A stretch of DNA of 64,000 bases, from the NCBI GenBank assembly GCA_947581855.1, contig CANPVZ010000001.1:248001-312000 (forward strand), read 5' to 3'. The notes beneath the pieces are model-generated. The model ran no database searches. It was not told where the DNA came from and saw only the letters and a program-made list of their open reading frames with translations. Below are positions 36,650 through 45,958 of this stretch, piece by piece. This DNA is from an uncultured Phocaeicola sp. (lineage in GTDB: Bacteria; Bacteroidota; Bacteroidia; Bacteroidales; Bacteroidaceae). The stretch's first letter is position 1. Every line of letters starts with the position of its first letter. The position numbers and the translations under genes were made by a program.

Positions 36650-36737
36650 AACGAACGTTCATTTAGGAGATAATGAACGTTCGTTTTGCCTATAATGAAC
36701 GTTCATTAATGAGAAGATGAACGTACGTTTGTAATAG
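36650..36737. repeat. Array of four 14-bp palindromes at exact 22-bp spacing
   Basis: Palindromes close to AATGAACGTTCATT begin at 36650, 36672, 36694 and 36716. The third is perfect; the first and second are exact reverse complements of each other; the fourth is GATGAACGTACGTT. The 14-bp cores are conserved while the 8-bp spacers differ. The array begins 70 bp after ettA and about 140 bp upstream of the receptor -7 box. It may be a multi-site operator, or the first pair (15-bp stem followed by TTTT) may serve as the ettA terminator. Confidence 0.75.
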
Positions 36738-36874
36738 GGCTAAATATTATGTCTCTATTTTTTATCTATTCATATAGTTCACTTGTTCCTTTTCTTTTAA
36801 TATATATTTTAAAGTAAATCTTGTTTCTAAATAAATTGTAACAGGTTTGTAACGAAAGTCTAAAGAATGTTATA

Positions 36875-36882
36875 TATCTTTG
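36875..36882 (+). promoter_or_regulatory. Promoter -7 box of the TonB receptor
   Basis: TATCTTTG fits TAnnTTTG, 44 nt upstream of the ATG at 36927. A TTTG at 36846-36849 is 25 bp upstream, slightly long for a -33 element. Confidence 0.55.
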
Positions 36883-36926
36883 CAAACATAAATCTAGATA
36901 AGATGTATAACTAAAATTAAAATTTT

Positions 36927-39900
36927 ATGGTAAATAAAATGCGTTCTTTTGTAGCGTTAGCATTGATAATGCTGGTTACCACTTTGTATGCGCAAGTGAC
37001 CACTTCCGGCATCGACGGTGTAGTGATGGCAGACAAAGAGCCGATTATCGGCGCTACAGTGATGGCTATACATGAGCCCTCAGGATCTCGCTATGGAACA
37101 ATTACAAATGTAGATGGTCGTTTTGCACTTCAGGGTATGCGTGCGGGAGGTCCATACAAAATTGAAATTTCTTACGTCGGTTATCGTACGGAAAACTATT
37201 CGGGCGTACAGTTGCAGTTAGGTGAAACTTATCGTTTGAATGTGAATTTGAAAGAGTCGACCGAAATGCTGGATGAATTGGTAGTGGTAGGAGAAAGGAC
37301 AGGTATAGAGAGTTCACGTACTGGTGCTGCTACTAGCTTTAATCTGAATAAGATTCAATCCATTCCGACCATTACTCGTAGTGTAACAGACATTACACGT
37401 TTAACTCCGCAAGCATCGGTGAATTCCAATGGTGCTATTTCTTTTGCCGGAGCGAATAATCGTTATAATAGTTTTCAGATTGATGGGGCTATGAATAATG
37501 ATGTTTTTGGTTTGGCAAGTAATGGAATGAATGGAGGACAAGCCAGTACACAACCCGTTTCTATGGAAACTATAGAACAGATTCAAGTTAACATAGCTCC
37601 GTTTGATGTCCGTCAATCTGGATTTACAGGTGGTGGGATAAATGCTATTACCAAATCTGGTACGAATAGGTTTCATGGTTCAGCATATTTTTATGGCAAT
37701 AATCAGAACCTGGTAGGAACAACAGCCGGAAAAATGAAAGACGGGGAAAAACGTTCTAAATATCAAGACCAGAATGATTATCAATATGGTTTAACCTTAG
37801 GAGGACCGATCATTAAAAATAAACTATTTTTCTTTGCTAATTATGAAAAAACGGATAAGTCTTATCCTACTTCTAATAACATTGGGGATGGTTCTAATTT
37901 AACAAAAGAAAGTGCTGAGGCAATTTTGGCTCATATGAAAGAATTGACCGGAGGTAAATATAATGCTAATTTTGACGGACGGGATGTTGTTACCGAATCA
38001 GATAAAGTTGGATTTAAAATAGACTGGAACATTAACGATCGTCATAAATTAACAGCTCGTTATAGTTTTATAAAAGCTACGGATGATGTTTTTAGTCGTT
38101 CTGCTAATTCAATTAAAGCCTCGGATAATGGGTATGCTTTCAGTAACCGGACAACTTCTTATATACTTGAATTAAATTCTCGTGTAGGAGATAAAAACCC
38201 TATAAATAACGAACTCCGTTTTTCTTATGTTTCAGTACGGGACAAACGTGCTCCTTTTGGTGATCCATTTCCTAATTTCTCTATTACAGGCGTAGATGGG
38301 GGTGTGACGGTTAATTTGGGAACGGAATACAGCTCATGTGCTAATAGTTTGGATCAGGATATTTTGACTCTTACCGACAATTTGACATGGTTGGTAGGAA
38401 AACATAACCTAACTTTTGGAACACATAATGAGTTATATGAATTTAAGAATTTGTTTATTCAGAATCTTTATGGTTCATATTCATTCCAAGGATTGGATAA
38501 TTTTTTGAAGGGAACTGTTTCTCAATATTATTATGGCCAAGCTAAAGAAGATATTACGGGAACCCCGAATTGGGCTCCGAATTTTGGTGCAGCTCAGTTT
38601 GGTTTGTATGTTCAGGATCAATGGGAAGTTAGTAATAACCTTAGCTTGACTTACGGTATTCGTATGGATATTCCGATGTTTATGGATACTCCTACAGAAA
38701 ATGTGAAGTTTAATGAGTCTGAAATAGCAAGACAATGGGATGTAAAAACGAATCGTGATATTCGTAGTAATCCTTTATTCTCTCCGAGAGCCGGATTCCG
38801 TTGGAATATAGATAGAGAAAAAGGAATGTTGCTTCGTGGTGGTGTTGGTATCTTTACTGGACGTATTCCTTTTGTATGGTTAAGTAATAGCTTTTCTAAT
38901 ACGGGAGTTGAGTTTATGAAATATTCTTATTCCTTTGGAAAGAATGCTCCTTTCTCTGGTTTCAATATAATAACAGATCCTCACGGACAATTGAATATGC
39001 TACAAAATGCAACAGCTTCTAAGACGACTGAAGTGGATGTTTTCTCTAAAGACTTTAAATTTGCTCAAAACTTGCGTTTTAATTTAGCATATGAAATGCG
39101 TCTGCCTTTTGATGTGAAAATGACATTAGAGGGAATGTACTCAAAAACCTTAAATGACATTGTGTATCGTAATCTTAATATTAAAGAAACTGGAGGTACT
39201 TTTGCTAGTACAAACGAAGGCATTGCACCGTTTGATACCAGACCATATCATACCAAAATAAATAGGGATGATTATACTTATATTATGATGTTGGACAATA
39301 CGAGTAAAGGTTATACTTATAATTTATCCGCTAAATTAGAGAAATCATTTGACTTTGGTTTGGACGCTATGATTGCATATACTTACGGACAAAGTAAATC
39401 TGTCAATTCTGGTGGTTCTTCTGTTGCATGGTCTAATTTTCGTTACAATTATACAACCGGTTATTCCAATAATCCTGAATTAAGCTATTCTAACTTTAAT
39501 ATTCCTCACAGAATTGTTGGAATGTTGACTTATAATAAAAAATGGAATAACAATATGCGTACAAGCGTGAGTTTGATTTATACAGGTCAGAATGGTTCAC
39601 CTTATAGTGTATATTGTGATGGTGATTTAAATGGAGATGGAAGTTATAATAATGATTTGCTATTCATTCCTACAGATGCCCAGATTGATCAGATGAAATT
39701 TGTTGCAACAGGTAAGCTTTCTGCAGATCAACAACGTGCAGATTTTAAGGCATGGTTAGGAAAAGCTGCTTATTTAAAAGATCATAGAGGTGAAATTTAT
39801 GAGCGTAATGCAGATAATACTCCTTGGGAGAATCATTTCGATTTTCGCTTTATGCAAGAATTTAGTTTGAAAATTGGTAAAGAATATCATTCTTTGCAGT

Positions 39901-40124
39901 TATCTTTCGATATCTTGAATGTAGGAAATTTATTAAATCGTGAATGGGGATTAGAAAGAAATATAACTTATTATGCTCCTATTAGTTATGGTAAATTTAA
40001 AAATGAGAATGGTATAGATGAATCTGGTTTTAGATATTTGAATGGTGCAGATTACAAACCTTTAACAAATAGTGATTTTTATTCTCGTTGGAGAGCACAG
40101 ATAGGTGTTCGTTATTCATTCTAA
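36927..40124 (+). CDS. Oar-like TonB-dependent receptor
   Basis: This 1065-residue outer membrane receptor has a signal peptide ending LYAQ (about residue 22), a carboxypeptidase-regulatory-like beta-sandwich (about 28-110, with GVVMADKEPIIGATVMA and DGRFALQGM), a TonB-box-like DELVVVGERT near 115, a plug domain (about 130-250) and a long beta-barrel ending WRAQIGVRYSF with the terminal aromatic. Homologues of the Oar type in Bacteroidota import or export large substrates with unknown cargo; some move peptides or proteins. It stands alone, with no SusD-like partner, so it is not a polysaccharide-utilisation receptor. The palindrome array upstream suggests specific regulation. Confidence 0.85.
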   Translation: MVNKMRSFVALALIMLVTTLYAQVTTSGIDGVVMADKEPIIGATVMAIHEPSGSRYGTITNVDGRFALQGMRAGGPYKIEISYVGYRTENYSGVQLQLGETYRLNVNLKESTEMLDELVVVGERTGIESSRTGAATSFNLNKIQSIPTITRSVTDITRLTPQASVNSNGAISFAGANNRYNSFQIDGAMNNDVFGLASNGMNGGQASTQPVSMETIEQIQVNIAPFDVRQSGFTGGGINAITKSGTNRFHGSAYFYGNNQNLVGTTAGKMKDGEKRSKYQDQNDYQYGLTLGGPIIKNKLFFFANYEKTDKSYPTSNNIGDGSNLTKESAEAILAHMKELTGGKYNANFDGRDVVTESDKVGFKIDWNINDRHKLTARYSFIKATDDVFSRSANSIKASDNGYAFSNRTTSYILELNSRVGDKNPINNELRFSYVSVRDKRAPFGDPFPNFSITGVDGGVTVNLGTEYSSCANSLDQDILTLTDNLTWLVGKHNLTFGTHNELYEFKNLFIQNLYGSYSFQGLDNFLKGTVSQYYYGQAKEDITGTPNWAPNFGAAQFGLYVQDQWEVSNNLSLTYGIRMDIPMFMDTPTENVKFNESEIARQWDVKTNRDIRSNPLFSPRAGFRWNIDREKGMLLRGGVGIFTGRIPFVWLSNSFSNTGVEFMKYSYSFGKNAPFSGFNIITDPHGQLNMLQNATASKTTEVDVFSKDFKFAQNLRFNLAYEMRLPFDVKMTLEGMYSKTLNDIVYRNLNIKETGGTFASTNEGIAPFDTRPYHTKINRDDYTYIMMLDNTSKGYTYNLSAKLEKSFDFGLDAMIAYTYGQSKSVNSGGSSVAWSNFRYNYTTGYSNNPELSYSNFNIPHRIVGMLTYNKKWNNNMRTSVSLIYTGQNGSPYSVYCDGDLNGDGSYNNDLLFIPTDAQIDQMKFVATGKLSADQQRADFKAWLGKAAYLKDHRGEIYERNADNTPWENHFDFRFMQEFSLKIGKEYHSLQLSFDILNVGNLLNREWGLERNITYYAPISYGKFKNENGIDESGFRYLNGADYKPLTNSDFYSRWRAQIGVRYSF

Positions 40125-40148
40125 CAATACTCGATGTTCTGTATAAAT

Positions 40149-40185
40149 AAAAAGAGCGGTTTTGATAAAGCCGCTCTTTTTATTT
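40149..40185 (+). terminator. Terminator of the TonB receptor gene
   Basis: AAAAAGAGCGG pairs with CCGCTCTTTTT around an 11-nt loop, with a T-rich tail, 25 bp after the stop. Confidence 0.88.
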
Positions 40186-40650
40186 GGTTCGTCTGTCATT
40201 TATGGGTATGACGAAAATGCAAGCTTTTCTATCTGATAATTGGGCTGTTCTTTCTACAACAGGTTTAAAATATCCGTATAATTTAAAATCAAAGAATATC
40301 TTGCTAAATTGGAATGATATAAGTTTATACTATCTATATTTATTGTGAGATTACTGCTTTTATCGCTTTGTTCTTGTTGATAAATAGTAGATTCTTCTTG
40401 AGGAATTGCATGATTGATTGCTAAATCTTTATTCTTTCCTGTCTTTAAAATGTTTTTTAAGTCTATTCTTTTATCAATATATGAAATCGATGAATATCTA
40501 AAAAACTTGCATAAATATAGTGTGGTTTGATAATTATTTGATATATTTATCGCCCTATACTGAAAAAGCTAACTCATAAGGTTTTAGAGGGGATTCCTTC
40601 TTATTTTATAGTGGAATAAGGTATATATATTTGAGAGAGAGTTTGTGGAT

Positions 40651-40689
40651 ATAAGAGGTTTTCCGGCTGGAACAGCCTCTTATTTTTTT
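40651..40689 (+). terminator. Terminator-like hairpin with no obvious upstream gene
   Basis: ATAAGAGG pairs with CCTCTTAT and is followed by seven T. The nearest plus-strand gene ends 500 bp earlier, so it may end an unrecognised transcript starting inside the gap. Confidence 0.65.
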
Positions 40690-40770
40690 GTATATAAATT
40701 AGAGGGGGGGGATAAGATTCTGACTAATCCTAAATAACTGTAACGCTATTTAGACATTCAGATAAATAAA

Positions 40771-40811
40771 ACAAGAGACTATCTAAAAAGATAGCCTCTC
40801 TTGTTTTTTAA
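40771..40811. terminator. Terminator of rpsP (bidirectional)
   Basis: ACAAGAGACTATCT pairs with AGATAGCCTCTCTTGT with a small bulge and is flanked by A-rich and T-rich runs on both sides. It lies 16 bp past the rpsP stop on the minus strand. Confidence 0.75.
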
Positions 40812-40826
40812 GAAAAGAATGTTGAA

Positions 40827-41369
40827 TTATGCTTCAGCAGGTGTTTCTGCCGGAGCGGCTTCTTCTGCAGGCGCAGCAGTAGCTTCAGCCTCTGCTTTAG
40901 CGGCGGCTTCTGCAGCTTTCTTTTCTGCTACTTTCTTAGCGATTTCTTCGTTTATTTTCTTTTCAGCTTCCAAACGAGCTTTTTCTTCAGCTTTCTTAGC
41001 TTCTTCGTTTTTAGCTTTCAAAGCTTCCAAACCACTTTGCTTGTTGTTTTTCCATGCTTCAAATTTAGCCTGAGCTTCTGCTTCGTTGAAAGCACCCTTC
41101 TTTACACCACCTAACAGGTGTTTCATCATATAAACACCTTCTTTCGAAAGAATGTTACGGACTGTATCTGTAGGCTGTGCACCGCATTGTACCCAATACA
41201 TAGCGCGGTCGAAATTCAAATCTACTGTGGCAGGATCGGTATTAGGGTTATAAGTACCGATTTTCTCAATAAATTTACCATCACGTGGAGCTCTTACGTC
41301 TGCAATAACGATTGAATAGAACGCATAACTTTTACGTCCGTGTCTTTGCAATCTGATTTTTGTTGCCAT
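40827..41369 (-). CDS. rpsP: Ribosomal protein bS16 with long charged tail
   Basis: The first 80 residues are ribosomal protein S16 ([20 protein letters not shown], then [20 protein letters not shown]), which helps assemble the 5' domain of 16S rRNA in the 30S subunit. The usual protein is about 80-90 residues; this one has 180. The extra C-terminal part is a Lys/Glu/Ala-rich helix ending in an Ala-Pro-Glu segment. Such extensions are found throughout the Bacteroidota and probably lie on the ribosome surface. It is monocistronic with a strong promoter at 41433-41464. Confidence 0.95.
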   Translation of the reverse strand: MATKIRLQRHGRKSYAFYSIVIADVRAPRDGKFIEKIGTYNPNTDPATVDLNFDRAMYWVQCGAQPTDTVRNILSKEGVYMMKHLLGGVKKGAFNEAEAQAKFEAWKNNKQSGLEALKAKNEEAKKAEEKARLEAEKKINEEIAKKVAEKKAAEAAAKAEAEATAAPAEEAAPAETPAEA

Positions 41370-41432
41370 TTTCTTTTAATTGTTTTTATTATGAATGATT
41401 TGAATAATGCTAATATCTCGTATTAGCGGCTG

Positions 41433-41464
41433 CAAAGATAGTCCTTTTAGCTAAGCTTGCAAAA
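41433..41464 (-). promoter_or_regulatory. Promoter of rpsP
   Basis: On the minus strand TTTTG (41460-41464) and TATCTTTG (41433-41440) are 19 bp apart, an excellent match to the Bacteroidota -33/-7 consensus. The leader is about 60 nt. Confidence 0.7.
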
Positions 41465-41552
41465 TATTTGCTGTTCTTTTTATAATTATTCTCTAATGCT
41501 TTCTTGCTAATCTTGTAAAGAATATCTTATAAAAGATTCAAACAAAAAACAT

Positions 41553-42524
41553 ATGAGATTGTTAAGAACGAAAAAGTATCAGATGAAACGTACACTATCA
41601 AATGGCAAAAAGAAAATAGCCAAAGTATTTAAAATTGTCAAGGATACTATTATAGGAGTTATCAATGACAATGTAACCACATTAAGTGCTTCTTTAGCTT
41701 ATGCAACATTATTTTCGATTATTCCCTTTCTATCTCTTATTGTTACAATAGGTGTTTATCTTCATATAGATTTGGCAAATCAACTTTATACTCAGTTGCA
41801 GTCAGTTGTTGACCCAAAGGTATTGGAAGCTTTTAGGGCAATTATAAATAATGCTCAGCGAGCTGACTTAGCTTCTTCGGCGGCCATATTCAGCTTGGCT
41901 ATATCCATTTTTGGAGCAACCACAGTATTTGCCGAAATGCAAGGTTCATTGAATACTATTTGGGGAATAAAGGCGGTTCCTAAAAAAAGTTGGTTGAAAT
42001 ACATTCGAAATAGATTGCTTTCGTTTTCGATTATTCTTGTTTTTGCTTTTATTTTGTTGGTAACTTTCAGTGTTACGAATGTAATTATAGAGTTGAGCCA
42101 AAGATTTATGACCAATTATCCAGAGGTAGCCGAATCATTGGTCAAAGTAGTGGGAATTATTCTTAATATAGCAATTACGGCTTTTATATTTACATTGATT
42201 TTTAAAATACTCCCCGATGCAAAAATAAAAATGAAGGATGTTTTCATCGGGTCGGTAGTCACAACAGGATTATTATTGGTAGGACAATGGGGAATTTCTC
42301 TTTATATAGGAATAGCGAACGTAGGAACCGTTTATGGAGCTGCAGCATTTATGGTAGTTTTTATCACGTGGATATATTATTCTGCCATTATAATTTATAC
42401 TGGTGCTGAATTTACCAAAGCGTGGGCCAATGAAATGGGAGGAAAGATTTTTCCGGATGAATATGCGGTAGCAACAAAAGTAGTTGAAATAGAAGAGGAC
42501 AAACCGCAAGAATCGTCTAACTGA
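41553..42524 (+). CDS. YihY/BrkB-family membrane protein
   Basis: This 323-residue integral membrane protein has a basic N-terminus and six helices. It matches the YihY (formerly ribonuclease BN, BrkB) family through SASLAYATLFSIIPFLSLIV at about 47-66, VFAEMQGSLNTIWGIK and the late YGAAAFMVVFITWIYYSAIIIYTGAEFTKAWA block. The family function is not settled; it is not an RNase. An internal ATG at 41583 is an alternative start. It stands alone between the divergent rpsP and a repeat element. Confidence 0.85.
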   Translation: MRLLRTKKYQMKRTLSNGKKKIAKVFKIVKDTIIGVINDNVTTLSASLAYATLFSIIPFLSLIVTIGVYLHIDLANQLYTQLQSVVDPKVLEAFRAIINNAQRADLASSAAIFSLAISIFGATTVFAEMQGSLNTIWGIKAVPKKSWLKYIRNRLLSFSIILVFAFILLVTFSVTNVIIELSQRFMTNYPEVAESLVKVVGIILNIAITAFIFTLIFKILPDAKIKMKDVFIGSVVTTGLLLVGQWGISLYIGIANVGTVYGAAAFMVVFITWIYYSAIIIYTGAEFTKAWANEMGGKIFPDEYAVATKVVEIEEDKPQESSN

Positions 42525-42616
42525 TAAGTTACAGAAATAGAAATTATTTCATAATAGAAAAAGAGAAGTCTTTACTTTTTAACTAGTTCCGCGGAGATGA
42601 AGTTATCTTAAAATAC

Positions 42617-42740
42617 TTAGGGACAGTGAAAAATAGTATAAAATTAGCTAACTAATTCCCCCCCCCTCCGAAAATAAGGTTTGATGGCCAAAACGGAGGA
42701 AACTCCAAGACTAAGATTGAGGCAATGATAAAAAATAGAA
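42617..42740 (+). repeat. Dispersed intergenic element, copy 2
   Basis: This copy contains AGGGACA, an ATTAGCTAACTAATT arm, a run of nine C (42658-42666) and a core at 42669-42717 that matches 13831-13879 at 45 of 49 positions. Inside the core CCTCCG pairs with CGGAGG over a 23-nt loop, a pairing that copy 1 has partly lost. There is no coding capacity. Confidence 0.7.
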
Positions 42741-42769
42741 AGGCAACGCATAATAACGCGCTGCCTTTC
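42729..42769 (-). terminator. Terminator of the OPT-esterase operon
   Basis: GAAAGGCAACGC pairs with GCGCTGCCTTTC (one mismatch); on the minus strand it is followed by a T run. It begins 8 nt after the esterase stop. Confidence 0.8.
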
Positions 42770-42776
42770 CACTTGC

Positions 42777-43631
42777 TTATTTGTTTAATTCTCTGAGCCA
42801 TTTTTCCAGTTCTCCTGTCCATTGAGGTTTATAAGTAAAAGCATCTCTAAATCCCCAACCATGTCCGCCAATAGGATAAATATGCATTGTCGTCGGAACT
42901 TTGTTGGCTATCAATGCTTCGTAATAACGGATGCTGTTAGCAGGAGGCACAGTCCTGTCATCGCTGGAAAGTGCAATAAAGGCCGGAGGTGTATTTTGAG
43001 TAACCTGCAATTCATTGGAATACTTGTTTATCAGATTTCCGGAGGGAGAATCTCCTAACAGATTTTTGCGGGAACCGCCGTGTGATATGGAGGGATCCAT
43101 GCTAATAACCGGATACAACAGAATTTGAAATGCAGGCTTTGTTTCGTTATCATAATGAGTCGCTGCGGTTGAAGCCAAATGCCCTCCTGCAGAAGCACCC
43201 ATGATACCTACCTTATTAGGATTGATTTTCCATTCATCGGCATGAGATTTCATTATTCGGATAGCCTCTTGTGCATCACTCAAAGGCACTTCGTTATGAC
43301 CATTCGGCATACGGTATTTCAAAACGGCAAATGTAATGCCTTGTGCATTAAACCATGCAGCCATGTCATGTCCCTCATGGTTCATAGCAAGATGTTGATA
43401 TCCGCCGCCCGGGCAGGCAATGACAGCCATTCCATTTGGATGAGATGCTGGATAAACAGCTAAAGTTGGTTCGGTCACTTTTACCGGACGATCAGATGAT
43501 TTTATTTCTTCAGTATTTGTAATACCATTACTGTTCGGAGCCCCGTTCGGCCAAACTTTCAGTTCAATCGGTTTTTGTGCGTTAGCCATCAGAGTGGAAC
43601 ATAAAAGTGTAATATATATAAGTGTTTTCAT
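42777..43631 (-). CDS. Secreted alpha/beta-hydrolase (acetyl esterase-like)
   Basis: This 284-residue protein has a signal peptide (MKTLIYITLLCSTLMANA, then QKPIEL) and an alpha/beta-hydrolase fold. The oxyanion element is ACPGGGYQHLA, the nucleophile is in GASAGGH, the acid in SSDDRTVPP and the histidine in GGHGWGF. It resembles xylan-esterase-like and isoprenylcysteine/BD-FAE-type enzymes of Bacteroidales, which remove acyl groups from sugars or small esters. The substrate is unknown. It lies 59 bp downstream of an OPT transporter and may be co-transcribed. Confidence 0.85.
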   Translation of the reverse strand: MKTLIYITLLCSTLMANAQKPIELKVWPNGAPNSNGITNTEEIKSSDRPVKVTEPTLAVYPASHPNGMAVIACPGGGYQHLAMNHEGHDMAAWFNAQGITFAVLKYRMPNGHNEVPLSDAQEAIRIMKSHADEWKINPNKVGIMGASAGGHLASTAATHYDNETKPAFQILLYPVISMDPSISHGGSRKNLLGDSPSGNLINKYSNELQVTQNTPPAFIALSSDDRTVPPANSIRYYEALIANKVPTTMHIYPIGGHGWGFRDAFTYKPQWTGELEKWLRELNK

Positions 43632-43690
43632 TTGATTGATTATTTCTTAAAGGTTATTACTTATTTATTAGTCGAAAGCAGAAGACTTTA

Positions 43691-45679
43691 TTATTTTGTT
43701 ATTTTCATGCTTGCTTTAATCATGTAGATGATTAATACGATGTAAATAACTAGAGATAAAACCTGGCTCCAAGGATTAATTAACCAACCTTCGTTAATAA
43801 GATTAATTCCACCGAAACGCATGGCAGCACTGATTACTCCCATTAAAGCACCACCAGCAATAAATCCGGATGCCAATAACGTCCCCTTTTCTCCTCTTTC
43901 CGTATTGACAGAGGCGTCTTTACTGCGGCTGGTAACATACCAGTTGATAGCTCCACCTACGACTAATGGAATATTTAATTCTAATGGAATAAACATGCCT
44001 AAAGCAAAAGCCAAAGCTGGCACTTTGAAATAGGTGAGTACGATAGCGATTAAAGCTCCGATTCCATAAAGCAACCAAGGTGCGCCTACACCACTCATTA
44101 ATGGCTCTATTACTGCAGCCATGGCATTGGCTTGAGGAGCAGCTAATTGTCCGCTAGTAAAACCGTAAGTCTGATTTAGTATCATAATAACGCCGCCTAC
44201 TGTAGCTGCAGAAACTAAAGTACCCAAAAATTTCCAGCTTTCTTGCTTTTGGGGTGTACTTCCTAACCAATAACCGATTTTCAAGTCGGTAATGAAACCG
44301 CCTGCCATAGAAAGCGCTGTACATACCACACCACCCATTACCAAAGCTGCTACCATTCCGGCGGTACCTTTCAGACCTACAGCAACCATAATTACAGATG
44401 CGAGGATAAGGGTCATGAGAGTCATACCCGATACAGGGTTTGTACCAACAATTGCAATAGCGTTGGCCGCTACGGTGGTAAATAAAAAGGCAATGCCTGC
44501 TACCAATACAATGGCTACTAGCGTATGAAGAATATTTCCTTGCATCACATCAAAATAGAAAAATAATAGTACCAACAGAAGAGTAAAAATAGAACCGAAG
44601 GCAATAATCTTCATGGATAAATCCCTTTGGGTGCGTTCTACTTTAACTTCTACGTTACTTTTGCCCTTCATTTCTTTTGCAGCAAGTCCTACCGCGCTTT
44701 TGATGATGTTCCAGGAACGGATAATGCCAATAATACCTGCCATAGCAATACCACCAATGCCGATACTCTTCGCATAGGAGCTGAATATTTGTTCTGGAGT
44801 CATTTCCGATACGGTTTGGGTAATAGTCGGATCCCACATATTTAATACAGAATCACTCCAAATCAAGGAGATTCCCGGAATGATAACCCACCATACGGCA
44901 AGCGATCCGAAACAGATAATAGCTGCGTATTTAAGTCCGACAATATATCCCAAACCTAAGACCGCAGCTCCTGTGTTGATTTTAAAAACAAATTTGGCTT
45001 TATCCGCTAATACTTCACCCCAAGCACAAACACGAGTAGTAAAATTTTCATTCCACCATCCGAAAGTGGCTACAATGAAATCGTATAGACCACCTACTAG
45101 ACCGGCAAACAATAACGGTTTAGCCTGGCTACCACCTTTTTCGCCTGAAACCAGTACTTGAGTGGTAGCAGTAGCTTCCGGGAAAGGGTATTCTCCGTGC
45201 ATATCTTTTACAAAGTATTTACGGAAAGGAATTAGAAAGAGGATGCCTAAAACACCTCCTAATAAAGAGCTTATGAATACTTGGAAGAAATTGACTGTCA
45301 TTTCGGGATATTTCGCTTGGAGGATGTATAATGCAGGTAGGGTAAAAATAGCACCGGCAACAATTACTCCCGAACAAGCGCCAATAGATTGGATAATTAC
45401 ATTTTCTCCTAAAGCGTTTTTTCTTTTAGCAGCTCCGGAGATACCTACAGCTAAAATAGCAATAGGAATAGCTGCCTCAAAGACTTGTCCCACTTTTAAT
45501 CCTAGATAAGCAGCAGCGGCCGAAAATAAAATGGCCATGCCGATACCCCAAAGAACTGACCATAGATTCACTTCTGGATACTTTTTTTTAGGAGACATGA
45601 TAGGTTCGTAGGTTTCGCCGGGTTTAAGAGGCCGGAATGCATTCTCAGGTAGACCTGTTAGCTTTTCTTCTTCTTTCAT
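43691..45679 (-). CDS. OPT-family oligopeptide transporter
   Basis: This 662-residue membrane protein of the OPT superfamily has 14-16 helices. Diagnostic parts are the opening LTGLPENAFRPLKPGETYEP, typical of bacterial OPT/YSL-like members, the first helix LWSVLWGIGMAILFSAAAAY, and the GEYPFPEATATTQVLVSGE loop. The family imports oligopeptides or metal chelates. With the POT transporter and the DPP5 peptidase it points to peptide-based nutrition. Confidence 0.9.
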   Translation of the reverse strand: MKEEEKLTGLPENAFRPLKPGETYEPIMSPKKKYPEVNLWSVLWGIGMAILFSAAAAYLGLKVGQVFEAAIPIAILAVGISGAAKRKNALGENVIIQSIGACSGVIVAGAIFTLPALYILQAKYPEMTVNFFQVFISSLLGGVLGILFLIPFRKYFVKDMHGEYPFPEATATTQVLVSGEKGGSQAKPLLFAGLVGGLYDFIVATFGWWNENFTTRVCAWGEVLADKAKFVFKINTGAAVLGLGYIVGLKYAAIICFGSLAVWWVIIPGISLIWSDSVLNMWDPTITQTVSEMTPEQIFSSYAKSIGIGGIAMAGIIGIIRSWNIIKSAVGLAAKEMKGKSNVEVKVERTQRDLSMKIIAFGSIFTLLLVLLFFYFDVMQGNILHTLVAIVLVAGIAFLFTTVAANAIAIVGTNPVSGMTLMTLILASVIMVAVGLKGTAGMVAALVMGGVVCTALSMAGGFITDLKIGYWLGSTPQKQESWKFLGTLVSAATVGGVIMILNQTYGFTSGQLAAPQANAMAAVIEPLMSGVGAPWLLYGIGALIAIVLTYFKVPALAFALGMFIPLELNIPLVVGGAINWYVTSRSKDASVNTERGEKGTLLASGFIAGGALMGVISAAMRFGGINLINEGWLINPWSQVLSLVIYIVLIIYMIKASMKITK

Positions 45680-45920
45680 GATTTACACTATTTTATGTTT
45701 TTGTTCTATATTAAAATGTTTTGTTCTTAAAAAAGATCTATATATATCCTTATATGCTCGTATTTCAAATGCATTTTTATTTATTTTATACATGTATAAA
45801 AACAGGTCAAACTTAAATATATTTCATGTTCTATTCTTTTAAGCACCAAAAGTATGAAAAAATGTAGCCTTAAACAATGTTTTCTTATAAAAATACGTTT
45901 CTCATATCAATTATTTGTAT

Positions 45921-45928
45921 TACATTTG
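45921..45928 (+). promoter_or_regulatory. Promoter -7 box of the rnf operon
   Basis: TACATTTG fits TAnnTTTG, 30 nt upstream of the first gene of the operon. Confidence 0.5.
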
Positions 45929-45958
45929 CATCCAAATTGCAATGTGTAGTTTACAAAA

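Larger units (their letters stand above)
36581..36926. other. Intergenic region upstream of the TonB receptor
   Basis: The 346-bp region holds four palindromes with 22-bp spacing (36650-36737) and the receptor promoter near 36875. The rest is AT-rich without coding signs. Confidence 0.7.
40125..40826. other. Non-coding region between the TonB receptor and rpsP
   Basis: This 700-bp stretch contains three intrinsic terminators (40149-40185, 40651-40689, 40771-40811), a run of eight G at 40704-40711 and a GACATTCAGA motif at 40753-40762. A 48-codon frame at 40202-40348 lacks any recognisable homology and is probably not a gene. The part from 40350 to 40640 is AT-rich with no clear feature. Confidence 0.65.

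Noticed and set aside
36650-36737. Common origin of this array and the 22-bp tandem array at 17012
   Set aside because: The period is the same, but the sequences are unrelated and this array has variable spacers.
40202-40348. 48-codon frame after the TonB receptor
   Set aside because: It begins just past a strong terminator, lacks a promoter box and is not similar to anything I know.
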